Of a DNA stretch of 64,000 nucleotides, positions 1 through 12,883 are shown piece after piece. Each line of letters starts with the position of its first letter. The first letter of the stretch is position 1. A program made the position numbers and the translations under genes. The stretch comes from Brachynemurus nebulosus (Eukaryota; Arthropoda; Insecta; Neuroptera; Myrmeleontidae): the NCBI GenBank assembly GCA_035578155.1, contig JAPWDM010000047.1:248001-312000 (forward strand), read 5' to 3'. Below the pieces are notes generated by a model. The model was given only the letters and a program-made list of their open reading frames with translations. It was not told the DNA's origin and did not search any database.

Positions 1-830
1 ATTAAAATGGACGAAACTGACATCGCCCGATTCAAATATTCAAAATAGAAAGTTTGACCAGACCCTTCAAAATATCGGACCCTGGCTATTTGTCTAATTT
101 GGCTACTCGATGATCCGACCCTGAACGTCGATGTTTTATCTGAATTACATTCTCCACCAAATGGTCTGAAAACGACATCTCATACTGCAGGATCTATTAC
201 CGGTAATGGTGTAAATAATTCCGGGCTACAAAAATTATGTTTAAAATTAAAGAACTGCTTTTAAACATTTCTCTGATGCTTAAAAAAGTGTCGATATTTG
301 CTTGAATTAGATGGTCGGCCAAGAGGTCGAAAAACGAAATTTCATATTACACGGCCTAATATTATTCCGGATAATGGCGAAATTAATTCCAACCAACAGG
401 AAATCTATTCAGAATTAAAGAATTTCTTTTAAACTTTGTTCTAATGTTTAAAAAAGTGACAATATTTGTCTGAATTACATGTTCTGCACAGTGGTCGCAA
501 ACTGACATTTCATATTACACAACCTAATATTATTTCAGATAATTACGAAAATGATTTTGAGCTACAAGAAATTTATTCAGAGTTAAAAAGTGGCTTTTAA
601 ACATTTTTTTAATGCTTAAAAAAGTGTCGTTATTTCGACTGTGTCTGAACTACATGGTCGGCCAAGTGGTCGGGAAACGACATTTCATATTACACGACCT
701 AATGGTATTTCAACCAATGGCGGAAATGATTCCAGGCTAAAAGAAATGTACTTAGGGTTTAAAGAATTGCTTATAACATTTGACATAAAGTGTCTTTAAA
801 GTTTAAATGTAAAGTGTCGACACAGCGGAT
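1..830. repeat. Degenerate tandem satellite, about 168-bp period
   Basis: At least four diverged units share the phrase ttaaaaaagtg followed by a 'tatttg' block (near 280, 448 and 613, with a decayed form near 781). Each also carries 'tttcatattacac' and 'gaattaaagaa' blocks. Spacing is about 165-168 bp. The array runs off the left edge, so its full size is unknown. No coding potential is seen. Confidence 0.7.
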
Positions 831-3376
831 TAATCCACTTTGGGGTTCTAAACATTTTCTTCTTGTTTTTTTTTTCCATTTTGAAGATTTTTGGGTAGGC
901 CCGGGCCACTGAATAAACTATTGTCAATATGGTGATTTCTTATATTTATAACGTCACCAGCAGATGTTAAATGTTAGACTACTGCTTCTCGGATGCTTGT
1001 TTTGTACCTAATGTATGTAGGTGATTCTACTTTTTAGGTCCTTCAAAAAATTAAAGTTGTCTCCACAATCAGGAAGGTTAAAACTATATACATAATGAAG
1101 ATACTGTCATTTATTTTATTTTAAATAAAGTTAATAACTCCTATTTAGATGGCCTACCTACATTTACTTTAATTTTTGATTTAATTTTTTTTATACTCCA
1201 CACACTCCAATCTTTCGCAAATCAGACAAAAAAAAACCAACTTTTTTTTATTTTTTTTAATTGATATTAGGAGAAAATATAAATATTATTTAAATAATAA
1301 TTTAAATTTTATTATTTAAATTTAATTTAAACATTTTTTTCTGTCTGGATTCAGTAGTCCGCAAAAAAAATATTGGTTTTGATATGAAACCGCGCTGCTG
1401 GTCTGCAGATACCGAATCTATGATAATTCCTACATACTAGTCGCATGAAATTTACTAAATAGCTTTCTCTATTTTTTTTTTTTATGGTTAAGACCTAAAA
1501 AGTAGAACCACCCATGTACCTAACGCGCCAGAAGAGGCTTTTTGTCAAAAATTGAAACTCCAGTTTCAGTTCTTGTACCTATAGTTATGCAAAAATTAAT
1601 CGTAAAATCAGTAGAACAGTGGAAAAAACTATATAATACTCGTATGTACTTAAGAGAAGCACATTTTGCCTTCTTATTTAAAAATTCTGAATTTTTAGTT
1701 TAAGTTTAAATCAATTCCATCATGCAAATTTGGCAATTTTTTTATTATTTGAACCACTTAGTTTTTATTTTCAATCCAGAAACTAGGAATTTTTTATTTT
1801 TTCCCTAGGAATACCATTTATTACTGATAATATTGGTGAGAATTTTTTTAAATATTATTGTTTCCTATCTAAAGAATGGTTTCAAAAATTTTAACAATCA
1901 TACCTCTAAAGTGTGAGGAAAAAACTAAAATTTCAGGTATGAACCTTAATGAAGAATAACGGTTTCTGTTTCGACTAACGGTTTCCGAAATTTTCTTATT
2001 CTGTTTAACAGTTACTGGTTGAAAAAGGCAATCGATTTTATCGATTTTCGATTCCGATTACAGTCCAGTCCGAAACCCCGATTTCAAGACCAGTTTAAAT
2101 AAATCATAAACTAAAATTATTAATATAATTTTTCGTAAATACAATCAGAAGAGATTTCTCCTATTGCAGATTACAGAAATGTGAAGGAATTGAATCTATA
2201 TATTTGTATGGTTGCATAATGACTGCTATTAATTAATTAGGTTATCAAAATTTTGAAAGGCTTAAAAATAAGGTTCACTTTGAAGTTGAAACCAGATATT
2301 AAAATTGAAGCAGATGAAAAACGTCGTACATATACGAATACGAGAGAACAGCTGATACATACAAGTACCTATCGCAACGTTATAATAGCAAAATTTATTG
2401 AATATCCTCTAGAAACTGCTCAACCATGAACACTGCCTGCGCTAGTGGCTACTTCTAAAAAAGGAGACCATTTATATGTGTTTTATAGGGGTGCATATTT
2501 TTATTTCTCTCTCCTAAGTTTTTATAAATTATAATTATAGTAATAGTAGCACCTGCTATAAAACTTGTTCAAAAATATAAAATAAGTAAGCACCATACAA
2601 CACACGTAACACTCTAAATAAGGTAGGGTGTCTCAACATCTGTAAAGTGTAATGAATTTTTTTTTTTTTTTACTTTTATTTGGATGAATAAGAACTATTT
2701 TTAGAATATTAAGAATGTACCAGAACTTTATTAATTTTAGGAATTTCCTGTGTTGTTAACCCTTTTGTTATTGATCAGCATCATGGAAAATTTAAAACAA
2801 TCTTCCATATTTTTAAAATTTTCTAAGAAATACTGAAAGTTGATAAAAGTCTTACTTTTTTATGGAAATTTATATTTGTATTTGTACTAACTTTATTTTT
2901 TACTGGTAAGTTGACAATCACAAAAACAAAAAAAAAAAAAAAAAAACATTAAATTAGCTTTTGTACACTGCAAAAAGTAAGTAACGAGCAAACATCCACT
3001 TCACCGATTTGGCGCCCCTAAAAACTTGCAGGGGGGCACGTACCCCCGCTGCCCCCGTTAGATCCGGCCCTGTTAGTTATAAACATCAGGTATATCATAG
3101 CATAATATTTATATTTTTAATAACTACATAATACAAGCATTTTATATTATTCATATTGTGCATTAGAAGAATAACAATTTGTTTTAACTCATTTCTTACA
3201 CAATGTATGCGTTCAGAAAAAAATATTTTCTTGTATTTTGTTAATTTATAGTATGGAAGATTTCTGTTAATATAGATACCTACATCACAATTCGAAACTT
3301 CATATTTGCTATTTATGTGATTTTGGTTGATTTAACTAAATTAACAGTGTAATCTAAACAGGATGACCCATGTGGC
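831..3376. other. AT-rich sequence without genes; weak inverted repeat
   Basis: No credible gene. A diverged inverted repeat pairs about 995-1050 (gattctactttttaggtc) with about 1487-1550 (gacctaaaaagtagaacc), suggesting an old foldback or MITE of about 560 bp. A GC-rich scrap at 3005-3075 (gcccccgttagatccggccc) stands out from its AT-rich surroundings and resembles the end of a DNA transposon, but no partner end was found. Otherwise only homopolymer runs. Confidence 0.5.
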
Positions 3377-5171
3377 ATGTCATTAATGTTTCATTTTACT
3401 TACACAATTTACATTATATTACATTATTATGATGTGAGTGGAGGACATAACGAGAGCCGAGGTTCCGAAGGTGCGCGTCTCCTAAGGAAATTACGCTGGT
3501 ATCCATGTGAAATTAAGAAGGGGAACTGCAGAAAAACTTACACGAGGATATCGAAACCTGACTGTGAAAATCGAATTTCAACCTTCTAAGTCTGCAATAC
3601 ATTCTGCCTTCTGTCTGTAACTAAACAATGTAAGTATTTCAAATGAATTTATATGACTATAAAATCATAAGTTAAAATCGGGAAATAATCAAAATTCATA
3701 AACGATAATATTATTTCCTAGCTTTAATATTAAAATTTATATTCAGCTTGTGTCGTCTTATATCCATACAGTTTTATTAAAATTATCAGTCTATAAATAA
3801 CAAAGACCAAAGAATAAAAATAAAAATATAATATACCATAAAGACGCGAAGGAATTTCTTATTTCAAACTCTCGACTTCGTCGGTCATCCACATGAAGTT
3901 TTTTGTTGTTTTGGCGTGGAAATTTTTATACAAAAATACAATGTTTCATTAATTTTACAACAATAAATTATGTTGATTAAAAATTTCTACCTTTCCCTCT
4001 ATTTTGCTGATATTTTGTTAAAATAAAAACGGGATATATTGTGAAAGTGTTTACTAATGACTAATCAGTGACTAGGTAATTTCTTATTTAAATTTCACAT
4101 TATTGCATACGATTATAATGCATATAAATGCAGTTAGTTATGTATATAAAATAATATAATACACATATAAAAATTATAAAAATAATTTTCTTTTTTATAA
4201 TAAATGCAGCATAAAAGCTAAAATAATTATAATTTGATAATTGTATACAAGTATACTGACAGTATAGCTTTATTTCTTTCGTATATTACGCTTCAAGTAT
4301 CATTTTCCGTTGGAAAATTACCCATTATTCAAAAATAATATTTAATGAGCCAGGATCATAAATGTTATTTTTGTAGTTGCGGAAGGAATTTTTAAAATCC
4401 GAGGCGAAAAGCCGATTTCTAAGTATCCATGGTACTAAAATAACAGAATCACCACTATCGAGGCTACTATCAATGGTATCCAGAATGTTATAGAAACTCA
4501 GATTTTGAGATTTTTTATTCATCTTGGAAGGACGTACGCTAGAATTTTTTTCTATTTTCAATATTCATTTTTGTTTTCATTTAATTTTTAGAGAGTATAA
4601 TTTGTCAAAAAAATAAAAATTATTAAAGTTTTACTGCTTTTTAATGAAATTATGAATATAAAAAATCCCTAATTTTAATGAAAATTCCCTGACATTTTTT
4701 CTGATTTTTCTTTGATTATTTAAATTCACTGATTTCTCCAAATTTTCTAGGTTTTCCAGAAAGTGGTCACACCCTTATATTAAGTATAATTATGGCATTT
4801 AATGTTAGGTAAAACACTACAAAATACACAATAGTCAGAAACGAAAATTTTCTGATTCTTTAAAGGATGTTTCCGAATATCAAAACATATATCCACACAA
4901 AATGTCATCTGCTAAGGGCCACTTGAAAATTTCGTTACCTATATTTCCGAAAGTTACTGACATAACTTAGCCAAAATAATTTTAATTTTTTAAATCTTCT
5001 CATCAATTGTTAGCTTTTGTATTTTTTTGCAAATTTCTTTGATCGGAGTAAATTTGACTCACTTTGACTTCACAGCTGAACTAACTCAGCAATGATTTCA
5101 TTGACTAAAAATGTTACAAGTGGGTAGACAAGAAAAATAAAAAATAGTAAACAGAATGTTAACTTCATTTA
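3377..5171. other. Stretch without genes
   Basis: Only short chance frames on both strands (the longest is 78 codons on the minus strand at 4325-4561, low-complexity). No repeat boundary, target-site duplication, splice pattern or recognisable protein was seen. Confidence 0.5.
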
Positions 5172-5540
5172 GCGAATTTCAAGAGTGGAATTTAGCTATT
5201 ACAACCACTGTCATGACCCGACTTGAGCCCGGGACTATGGTAAAAATTTGTTCTGAGGTCCCTAGAAACCGAAAATAATATTCACTAAAATTTATATATG
5301 GGTAGTTATACAAAAAAAGGGAAGAAAATGGACTTAATTCGGCCCGACATTTTTTTCATGCATAAGCTTTGGCAAGTAGTTTTATTTCAAATTGATGACA
5401 TTTTTCACACTATTTCAAAGTGGCCAGTCAAAACATTAAAAATTATAAATTTTATGGCCATTATAAACAGACATCCAGAAAAGTGCAAAAATGAGTAAAA
5501 AAATTAAAATCAACACAAGAGAATTTCTTATATTCATTTT
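5172..5540 (+). repeat. Partial M-family repeat end joined to a MITE end
   Basis: 5172-5296 repeats the M-family terminus (agcgaatttc, then the gtcatgac and cccgggac blocks, ending at cactaaaatttata). At the position where other M copies have their (TA)n array, the sequence switches to tgggtagttatac. That is one end of the MITE seen complete at 8085-8378. The other MITE end is missing. Confidence 0.6.
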
Positions 5541-5658
5541 AGCGAATTTCGAAAATTCGAAATTCAGCTATTACAGCCGGTGTCATGGCGTGACCTAAGC
5601 TCGGGACAATAACAGAAATATGTTTTGAGGTCCCTAGAATACGAAAATGATATTCACT

Positions 5659-5661
<3 letters not shown>

Positions 5662-5717
<56 letters not shown>

Positions 5718-5718
5718 G

Positions 5719-5799
<81 letters not shown>
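5662..5799. repeat. (TA)n microsatellite inside M copy
   Basis: About 138 bp of alternating TA with a few TG interruptions. It lies between the cactaaaa and gtcacgataact blocks of the M family. The apparent tyrosine-isoleucine ORFs here are artefacts of the repeat. Confidence 0.97.
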
Positions 5800-5802
<3 letters not shown>

Positions 5803-6439
5803 ACGATAACTTTCGAACGAATCGTTTACTGCTAATGAAATTTTGTGTGTGAACTAAAATCCGGATTGGTTCGGCTAAGTTCGTCAGCCAGACACGTCGG
5901 ATGCCCAGAAGTAGGTTTTCTGGCCATTTTTTACCATTCATTCGATTCTATCACTAGACAGTTCGATTTTTACATCGTTGAAAAGTAAAAAAAAAAATTA
6001 TGAAGAAAATATTCTTATAATTTTCCTTCTATGTTAAGTATTTTTCGAGAAAATTGTAATTTTTCACATTTGTATTAATTTTCTCTCTTTGTTAGTCTAA
6101 TAAGTAATTTGTATTTTTGTCTCAATTCATTATAAAATATAAAAAAATCTCTTTTATGTTTAAGTATTTTTATGGAAACAATGGCTATCTATTCACATAT
6201 ATGTATTGTAATAAACAAAGTTCTGTTTCTCATTTATTGCATTATAATTAGCATAGCTCTGTCTCAAGTTGAAAAATGAAAATTAAGCGGATTTTTTAAG
6301 CCTATGTAATGTAGATATTTTTTTTTTATTGAATTTTAAATAAACAAGAAATTGACATTTATGTTATGATATAATATTATTAAATATAAAACAAAACAGC
6401 ATAATATGTACGTATACCCGGAAAAAAATTTTAAATGGA

Positions 6440-7390
6440 TCAATTTTGAAAATTTTTTCACTAATAGTTTATTAATATTAGAAAGTTAAACAATTTTGAA
6501 TGGATTTGAGGTATCTTATATGAGATCCTTGAAGGTTTTGGGGACCTAAAAAGGCCAAAAAGTAATTACCAAATCGATATTAAAATTTTTTCACAGCTAG
6601 TAACTTAAAGTATTTGAATTAATTAATTAAATGATGTCCGCAAGAACCTTACGGACTGTCATAAGTTATATGAGATCCATCCCTAGAACCCTTTTTTTAC
6701 TGTTAGAGTACTAGAGTTGTATTAGTTACGCCAGGGTTTACTGATCCCATAATTGTAAAAAATAAACTAAACAACCAATTTTGAAAATTTTTTCACTGTT
6801 ACAGAGCTAAACTATTTTAGATAGATATAGATTACATTATGTAAGGTCCGCCAGGGTCCATAGAACCCAAAAGTGTCAAAAATAAACTAACTGACCGATT
6901 TTGAAAATTTTTTCACTGTTACAGAGCTAAACTCTTTTATTTTAGATAAATATAGATTACGCTATATAAGGTTTGCCAGGGTCCATAGGATCTAAAAGTG
7001 TCAAAAATAAACTAACCAACCGATTTTGAAAATTTTTTCTCTGTTAGGGAGCTAAACTATTTTAGATAGATATAGATTACGTTATGTAACTTCCGCCAGG
7101 GTCCATGGGACCCAAAAGTCGTAAAAATAAACTAACCGGCCGATTTTGAAGATTTTTTCACTGTTAGAGAGCTAAACTGTTTTAAATAGATATAGATTAC
7201 GTTATGAAAGGTCCGACAGCGTCAGTGGGACCCAAAAGTGTCAGAAATAAAATAACTGACCGATTTTGAAAATTTTTTTACTATTACCGAGGTAAACTAT
7301 TTTAGATAGGTATAGGTTGTGTTATCTGAGATCCACAACTGTCTTGTGGATGCAAATGCGGCGTAGAATGTTACACAACGGGTTTTGAAA
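6440..7390. repeat. 120-bp tandem repeat within M long form
   Basis: Five to six units contain gattttgaaaattttttc, followed by a gagctaaactattttag block and an agggtccat block. The recurring phrase starts near 6781, 6901, 7026, 7146 and 7266, so the period is 120-125 bp. Related units occur at 31330-31740 and, inverted, at 35080-35460. Confidence 0.8.
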
Positions 7391-7419
7391 ATACTTTTGC
7401 TGTTAGGAAGGTAAAATAT

Positions 7420-7421
<2 letters not shown>

Positions 7422-7477
<56 letters not shown>

Positions 7478-7489
7478 TTACATAAAGTC

Positions 7490-7548
<59 letters not shown>
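7422..7548. repeat. (TA)n microsatellites, two abutting arrays
   Basis: Two TA arrays are separated by a short tacataaagtcatg bridge at about 7478-7491. The bridge matches the inverse of the sequence beside the large array at 34668, so the first array belongs to the M repeat. Confidence 0.95.
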
Positions 7549-7552
<4 letters not shown>

Positions 7553-7781
7553 TATTTATATTAATTATATAGTATATAATATGTTATACAGAAAAAAAAG
7601 GAATTTATTTTTTCTTAAAAAACATACGAAGTTATAAATGACTGTAATAAAACAATATTCTAATGACATTTACCTAATTTATTTACATTATTTAAGGTTA
7701 ATCCCGTTTTTGGAGCTGCCAGGAGACTAAGACCAGGAGACTGGGAATTCTTCAGCGTTCTTTAAAAATCGGCTAAATGAC

Positions 7782-7858
<77 letters not shown>

Positions 7859-8084
7859 TTCCGATATTCCAATGCAACACATTTACAACTCATACAACTG
7901 AAAAATTTCTTATACCCACAGTATTTTTCACGAAAATGCTGACCAGGATACTGAGAAATTGACTGGACCGAGTACGAGCTCACTTACAATGTTAACTTAA
8001 TTAGTTGATACAACTTCAAATTAAGTAAAACATGTACTTTATTTTATTTATTATATTTCACTTAATTACTATATAAATTTTTTA
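7549..8084. other. Stretch without genes, with a (TA)n array at 7787-7855
   Basis: The phrase accaggaga-ctgag recurs three to four times (near 7720, 7733, 7943 and 8187), suggesting decayed tandem or transposon sequence. Both strands read through the TA array as spurious tyrosine-isoleucine frames. No gene is seen. Confidence 0.6.
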
Positions 8085-8378
8085 TGGGTAGTTCTCCAAA
8101 CGAAAGAAGAAAATGGACATTATATATACATTCAGGAAAAATAATTATTTAGTCTACTATGTTTTACTTTGGAGAGGAGACATACCAGGAGACTGAGTAT
8201 TTTACATTTCAAGTGTCATTTTTTATAAAAAATATATTTTGAAACCGGGTTATTTTGAGTGATCAGTTAGATGCAGTAATAGTTTACAGTTTCCATCTAG
8301 AAAAAATGTATTTTTCAAAATATTAATATACAAAATGCGTTGGGCCGTCCAAAATTCCATAGTTTGAAGAACTACCCA
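8085..8378. mobile_element. 294-bp MITE with TA target duplication
   Basis: The terminal inverted repeats read TGGGTAGTTCTCCAAAC on the left and the complement of GTTTGAAGAACTACCCA on the right (one mismatch). TA flanks both ends (8083-8084 and 8379-8380). Size and TA duplication fit a Tc1/mariner-type MITE. Single ends recur near 5296 and 24092. Confidence 0.75.
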
Positions 8379-8435
8379 TATAATAATAAAACAAAAATAG
8401 GCAAATTTAAAAAATCGGGAATCTAAAAATTAAAT

Positions 8436-9010
8436 TGTCAAGAATATGATGGTTTTTACATAGGTCAAACTAGCAGAAATTTTGAAACCCTCAGAGCCAA
8501 ACACTTCAGCAGATCTTACAGAAACAATAAATCGGGCTTCGCTTTTTCCAGACATTTAGTCGACACAGGACACATACGTGAGAGAAACGTTACTGTTTTA
8601 CACGAAGCAAATAGAGGGCCCAGACTAACTATTTGAGAGGCAATAGAAATTTACAAACATGATTTTTAATTACTTTTAAATGATTATACCGATATTTACA
8701 ATTCCATTTTATTTTTTGATTTATAATTTTTGTACTTAACTGTACCGCTTACTTTATTTGTTTATCTATCACATACACCCAATTCACCTAAAGTTTTTAT
8801 TATTTTTGACTTCTCTCACTACTTTTATCCGTACCAATTTTCCATCATTCATTACTACCATTTCGATATTACATTTTACTATAAATAGGCGTGTGTCTGA
8901 ATTTAATCTTTACTTGTTTGATAATGGTCATATTAAATCGAAACATGTCATAAGATTTTTAAACACAATAAAAGTGGTATTTTTTCAGAGTAAAGTGTTT
9001 TATTTTATTA
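8436..9010 (+). pseudogene. Penelope-like retroelement remnant (GIY-YIG endonuclease end)
   Basis: Reading from 8436 gives a decayed GIY-YIG endonuclease domain: YDGFYIGQTSRNF, then an RAKHFSRSY segment, a SRHLVDTGH segment and a final EAIEIYKHDF segment. That order (YIGQT, R..H, HL...GH, E) is the C-terminal domain of Penelope-like elements, where it nicks target DNA for reverse transcription. The reading frame has in-frame stops at 8634 (TGA) and 8667 (TAA). The reverse transcriptase part is absent; a MITE lies directly upstream. Downstream, the phrase aatcgaaacatgt followed by aataaaag (about 8936-8972) resembles the 3' region of such elements. The 88-codon frame at 8758-9024 is probably non-coding tail. 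The assignment is from motif order, not a search. The element is dead. Confidence 0.7.
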
Positions 9011-11335
9011 ATTGTCTAATGTGACTCGAAATGACGCATTTTATAGACTCCTTGCATAAATAAAATATCTAATAATTTAATAAATAATAATAATATAATA
9101 ATAGATATTTTATAGATTGGCACAATGTGTATATAGTACATACTTTATTCCCATCATTAAAGGCATAATATAATCGGTGCTGCTATGATCATTTTTAAAA
9201 TAAACATATTTTTATCTTATATTTGGCATTCCTCTAATTACTTACAAATTGTATTTTATAAAAAATAAAAATAATCACTCTAATGAAAATAATCGTTTTT
9301 ATTTACATATATTTACATAGAGTGGTGAGTAGAGTGGTATAAATATAAAATAAAATGAGTACCCGTGAAGGGTGGTTTTGATAAACAGTCTATTACTCGC
9401 TAAATTGTTTATAAATATTACATATTTTAACTGTTTTGCTCTTTTTTATATTTTTATATGTAAATTAAATTGGTTTACTACTTATTATTAACATTAATAG
9501 CAATCTATTATGATTGCATTATTGACCAATTTGGTTTTGTTAATTGAACGAGGTTTTAAATTATAATTTTAGAATTTCTTTTTTTTGCAACTTTATTTAT
9601 TACTAATAACACATTGGCGTTAAGGCGATTCATTTCATAGAATAAAAATAGATCACCTTTGTTCGGAACAGCAGTCGACATTCTTTTTTTCTGAAAAGGG
9701 CCGATCGTGAAACTTTTAAGCTTGACGGATTAGGTTGCAAACTCTAAAGTATCTACATGGTTAATTCTACTCACGAAACAACAAAAAAAATGTTTTTCTA
9801 CAATCATAGTGGAAAGTTGGCTTTTGAGAAGAGAGCGAAAGAGAGTGAAGAGAGCGAAAAATGACTAGTTACCGAGCGATAAAGTAATTTTCGTTTTAAA
9901 GCGGAAAAGTAATACTTTGTCGCTCGCTCAACAACTATTTAATTACAAATCGGGTAGGTTTTATTTATATTTGCTATGGCAACAAATAAACAGATTCTAA
10001 ACTTCATATTATTTTTATCGTGATCAAATGAAATATTAATTTTATTAAATTTCAAAGTAACTATAAAATATTAATAAAAAATAATAAATAATTATAATTA
10101 ATAAATAATAAGAATAAAAAATTTTAAAAAATCTATACATATATGATGGAAATATGTAATAGTGACAGTGATTGCTCAAGTACACCTCCAGATGTTTCTG
10201 AAGCTGCAAAAATTATAACATTAAAGTAAATATTAACGTCCATTATTATTTTTTAAAATAAGAAAGTACAGAAGGTATCTGCAATCTATAATAATGCAAT
10301 GTAATCTACACTATTTTTTTCTTCCTTATATGTATTGCATCCCACACACATATTTCGGAAAAACGCAAAAATCCGTATCCCCTAATTTTTGGTGCTCTTT
10401 TCATTTACGATGGTAAAAATTTAATACATTGAATCACTCAGGCGGTACAAGAAAATTTACCCTCATTTTCACCCCTCTAGCCACTCTTATGAACTCGACC
10501 TTGGTTTAGTCCATACCGGTGAATAGGTCTTGTAAAGAGTAACATTTCGTCAATTTAAAGTTTTCCTCTATCTCTTATAGTTTTTCGAAATATCTTAAAA
10601 AATACGATTTGAACCCCCAACTTTAGGGGCTGGTTTCACCCTGTAAATGTGGAAGATGGTCGATAAGAAAAATACGGGTCCCTTATTTTTGCCTATTCTA
10701 CACATCAGCGAAGCTTCATCAAAATTGCGAATTTGACTCTGGATGCATTTCTTTGTGAGAAACCCTGGTTTGATGCGTTTCCAACACGGACTTATTGGTT
10801 TTTTTATAACAAACATAAGTGCCAAAAAATTAAGAACTATTTTTTTTTATAAAAACAATAGAAAAACGTTCAAACAATTTGCGAGTTTGGCGATGACTGC
10901 CACATGTTAATTTCAATATAATACATAATTATGTATGCTTATGTACCTATTCATGACAATCCACACGCAATTTTTATTATTTTTTTAAATTTATTCATTG
11001 GACTTTTCTTAGAAAGTTGTAATAAATATGGTATGTTGGCGACTATCGTCTACAAAATGATGAACCAATGTGTTATTATTTTTGCTACAATTATTATTAA
11101 ATAATTTTTTTTCAGATTTACTGCCACAGAGTTTTGCTTGATTGAAATCGCAGTTGTCTACTGTTATTTTTCTTTTTTTTTTTTGAATTGATTTGCTTCA
11201 ATAAACTGTAACGACGTGAAAGTATCATACATCCATCTCTTCTACTATTATATATGCTTATAAATGACAAAAATAATCATTTTCATTTTTTCTGGTAATT
11301 TTTTTTGATTATATATTATATGGAAATGTATATTA
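9011..11335. other. AT-rich intergenic sequence with small features
   Basis: No complete gene. A near-perfect short hairpin lies at 9874-9935 (gagcgataaagtaa pairing with ttactttgtcgctc, allowing small bulges). A possible first exon is listed separately at 10143. The block at 10380-10800 contains ctatctcttatagttttt and aatacgggtccctta. It looks like one decayed arm of the foldback family described at 20893 and 50490. Confidence 0.5.
10143..10225 (+). other. Possible first coding exon (weak)
   Basis: An ATG at 10143 opens 27 codons rich in Ser, Asp and Pro (it begins MMEICNSDSDCSSTPP). The frame runs to an AAA|GTAAAT sequence that could be a splice donor. Base composition is richer than the flanks. 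No upstream promoter and no downstream exon could be identified, so this may be chance. Confidence 0.15.
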
Positions 11336-11711
11336 AGGCGCGTATTCATTTGAGCAAATTTGCGTGCAAAACGTTCGTGCGCGCAAATTTGCCCAAGTGT
11401 GGGTATACCACTTGCATTGTATATGCATACGAACTTTATTAAGTGGTTGTCGGTTTTTATAGTTTCCGTAAAGATCTTGTCTGCTCGGTGACTTATCTCA
11501 AAGATTACGTGTACGCATAAATGATTTTTATACTGTATTTTATAAATTATTTAGGAGTTATTTAAATGTCTTTATTAGTATTTTTGTACATTTGGTACTA
11601 ACTCTAAAGTGTAAGTTGCATAAAAAAAATATGTTGAAAACTTATTGTGGGTTTAAAAATTTCTACGCACGAAAGTTCGTGCGCGCAATTTGCTTAAATG
11701 AATATCTACCT
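11336..11711. mobile_element. 376-bp PIF/Harbinger-like MITE, TTA duplication
   Basis: The left end AGGCGCGTATTCATTT and the right end AAATGAATATCTACCT are inverted repeats, and pairing continues inward through a gcaaattt and cgtgcgcgc stretch. TTA flanks both sides (11333-11335 and 11712-11714). A 3-bp TWA duplication is the usual PIF/Harbinger signature. There is no coding capacity. Confidence 0.75.
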
Positions 11712-11839
11712 TTAAATAGTAAATAAGCAATGTGTCTAACTTCTGCAATGAAAACCGCAAAATTTATATTTTATATTTCCAGTAGTTTGTTGAAAATATT
11801 AGTTCTTATGTACGTAGTACGAGTATACATACGAGTATA

Positions 11840-12373
11840 CAGCTGAACTCTTTTTTGTGTGGTGGATATGGACCGCATAAAAAAATCGCACAAAAAAAAA
11901 TATATTCAAAAATATCATAAACAGCTATAAAAAGTATAGTTCGATCCAGATTGTACAAAAAACTTTTTTTGTGCGGTTGGTCGGGACCGTATAAAAAAAG
12001 TTTCATAGACAAAATATTACTCAAAACGCTCAAAACTTAGAAATTTCCTTAGAAGTTGCTTCTATAAACAAGATAAAGCATTAATTTACACATAGAAACA
12101 TTTTATTTCAATTTTATAATATTATGAAAATTTTGAAAAATACATCTTTAACAAAATTAAATGATGCAATAACTTATGTTCTTATGCAATGTATTGATTA
12201 AATGCTTAAAAGCCGTTAAAAAGTATTTTTATCAAAGAAATTTATTATAGTAATTGTTTAAGTTTCTTACTGTCTCGTGATTTTGATTCACATTATGCAT
12301 TCTAATGGCCATTTTTTTACAAACCGCATAAAAAATCGCACAAAAAAGGACCGCATAAAAAAGAGTTCAGCTG
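11840..12373. mobile_element. 534-bp Tc1/mariner-type MITE, TA duplication
   Basis: The ends are CAGCTGAACTCTTTTTT and its inverse. TA flanks both sides (11838-11839 and 12374-12375). Inside the ends, the phrase ggaccgcataaaaaa recurs in both orientations, giving nested subterminal repeats. There is no transposase. Confidence 0.75.
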
Positions 12374-12880
12374 TATATACCTTTATTTTTATATTTTGCT
12401 TGCTTAATTTATTTTATAAAAAAAAAATGTAGAGCAGTTTGATGAGATTATTTCTTTTGAAATACATATAAGTTCCTTTAGATATTTTATCTATAAATTC
12501 TACCGAGCTTGCGAGTAGGGTAAAAAAAAAAATAGAAGTCTATTTCACCGGTTAGTTTCAATGTAAAGAAATATGTCAGGCCAAGGATGGCGAACCTATG
12601 GCCACATAGTATTAAGAAACTAAATTAACACAGGCGGCACGCGACAGAAAATTTTGGACACGGCATTGGTCGTAATATAAAATCGAGTTACAATACAAGT
12701 TATTAGTATTAGTTAGTTCTCGCAAAAAAAGGTTGTGTAGGTATTTTCATTTAACAAAAAAAATTTAACATGAGTAATTTTTATGTTGCCTACTTTTCTC
12801 AGATATCGATGACACGTCGTGTCCACATTTTTTTTTTAATTGGAATGATACGCAGGTGGGAAAAATTCCACGTTCCTGTC
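12374..12880. other. Stretch without genes; transposon-like scrap
   Basis: The phrase caaggatggcgaacctatgg at about 12584 resembles termini of widespread hAT-type repeats, but no partner end or duplication was found. The rest is AT-rich without features. Confidence 0.4.
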
Positions 12881-12883
12881 TTA

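Larger units (their letters stand above)
5541..7490 (+). repeat. M-family composite repeat, long form, copy 1
   Basis: Order of modules: terminus agcgaatttcg; a gtcatggcgtgacc block; (TA)n at 5662-5799; a conserved block with acgataactttcgaacg and gacacgtcggatgcccag; about 450 bp unique to the long form; 120-bp tandem units at about 6440-7390; and a second (TA)n from 7422. The same modules occur in the same order, inverted, at 34461-38070. That shows one 2-kb mobile or duplicated unit that carries its own microsatellites. The family could not be assigned: no transposase or reverse transcriptase is visible. Confidence 0.75.

Noticed and set aside
12584..12660. hAT-like terminus (caaggatggcgaacctatgg)
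   Set aside because: No partner end or target duplication was found, so the element boundary is not supported.
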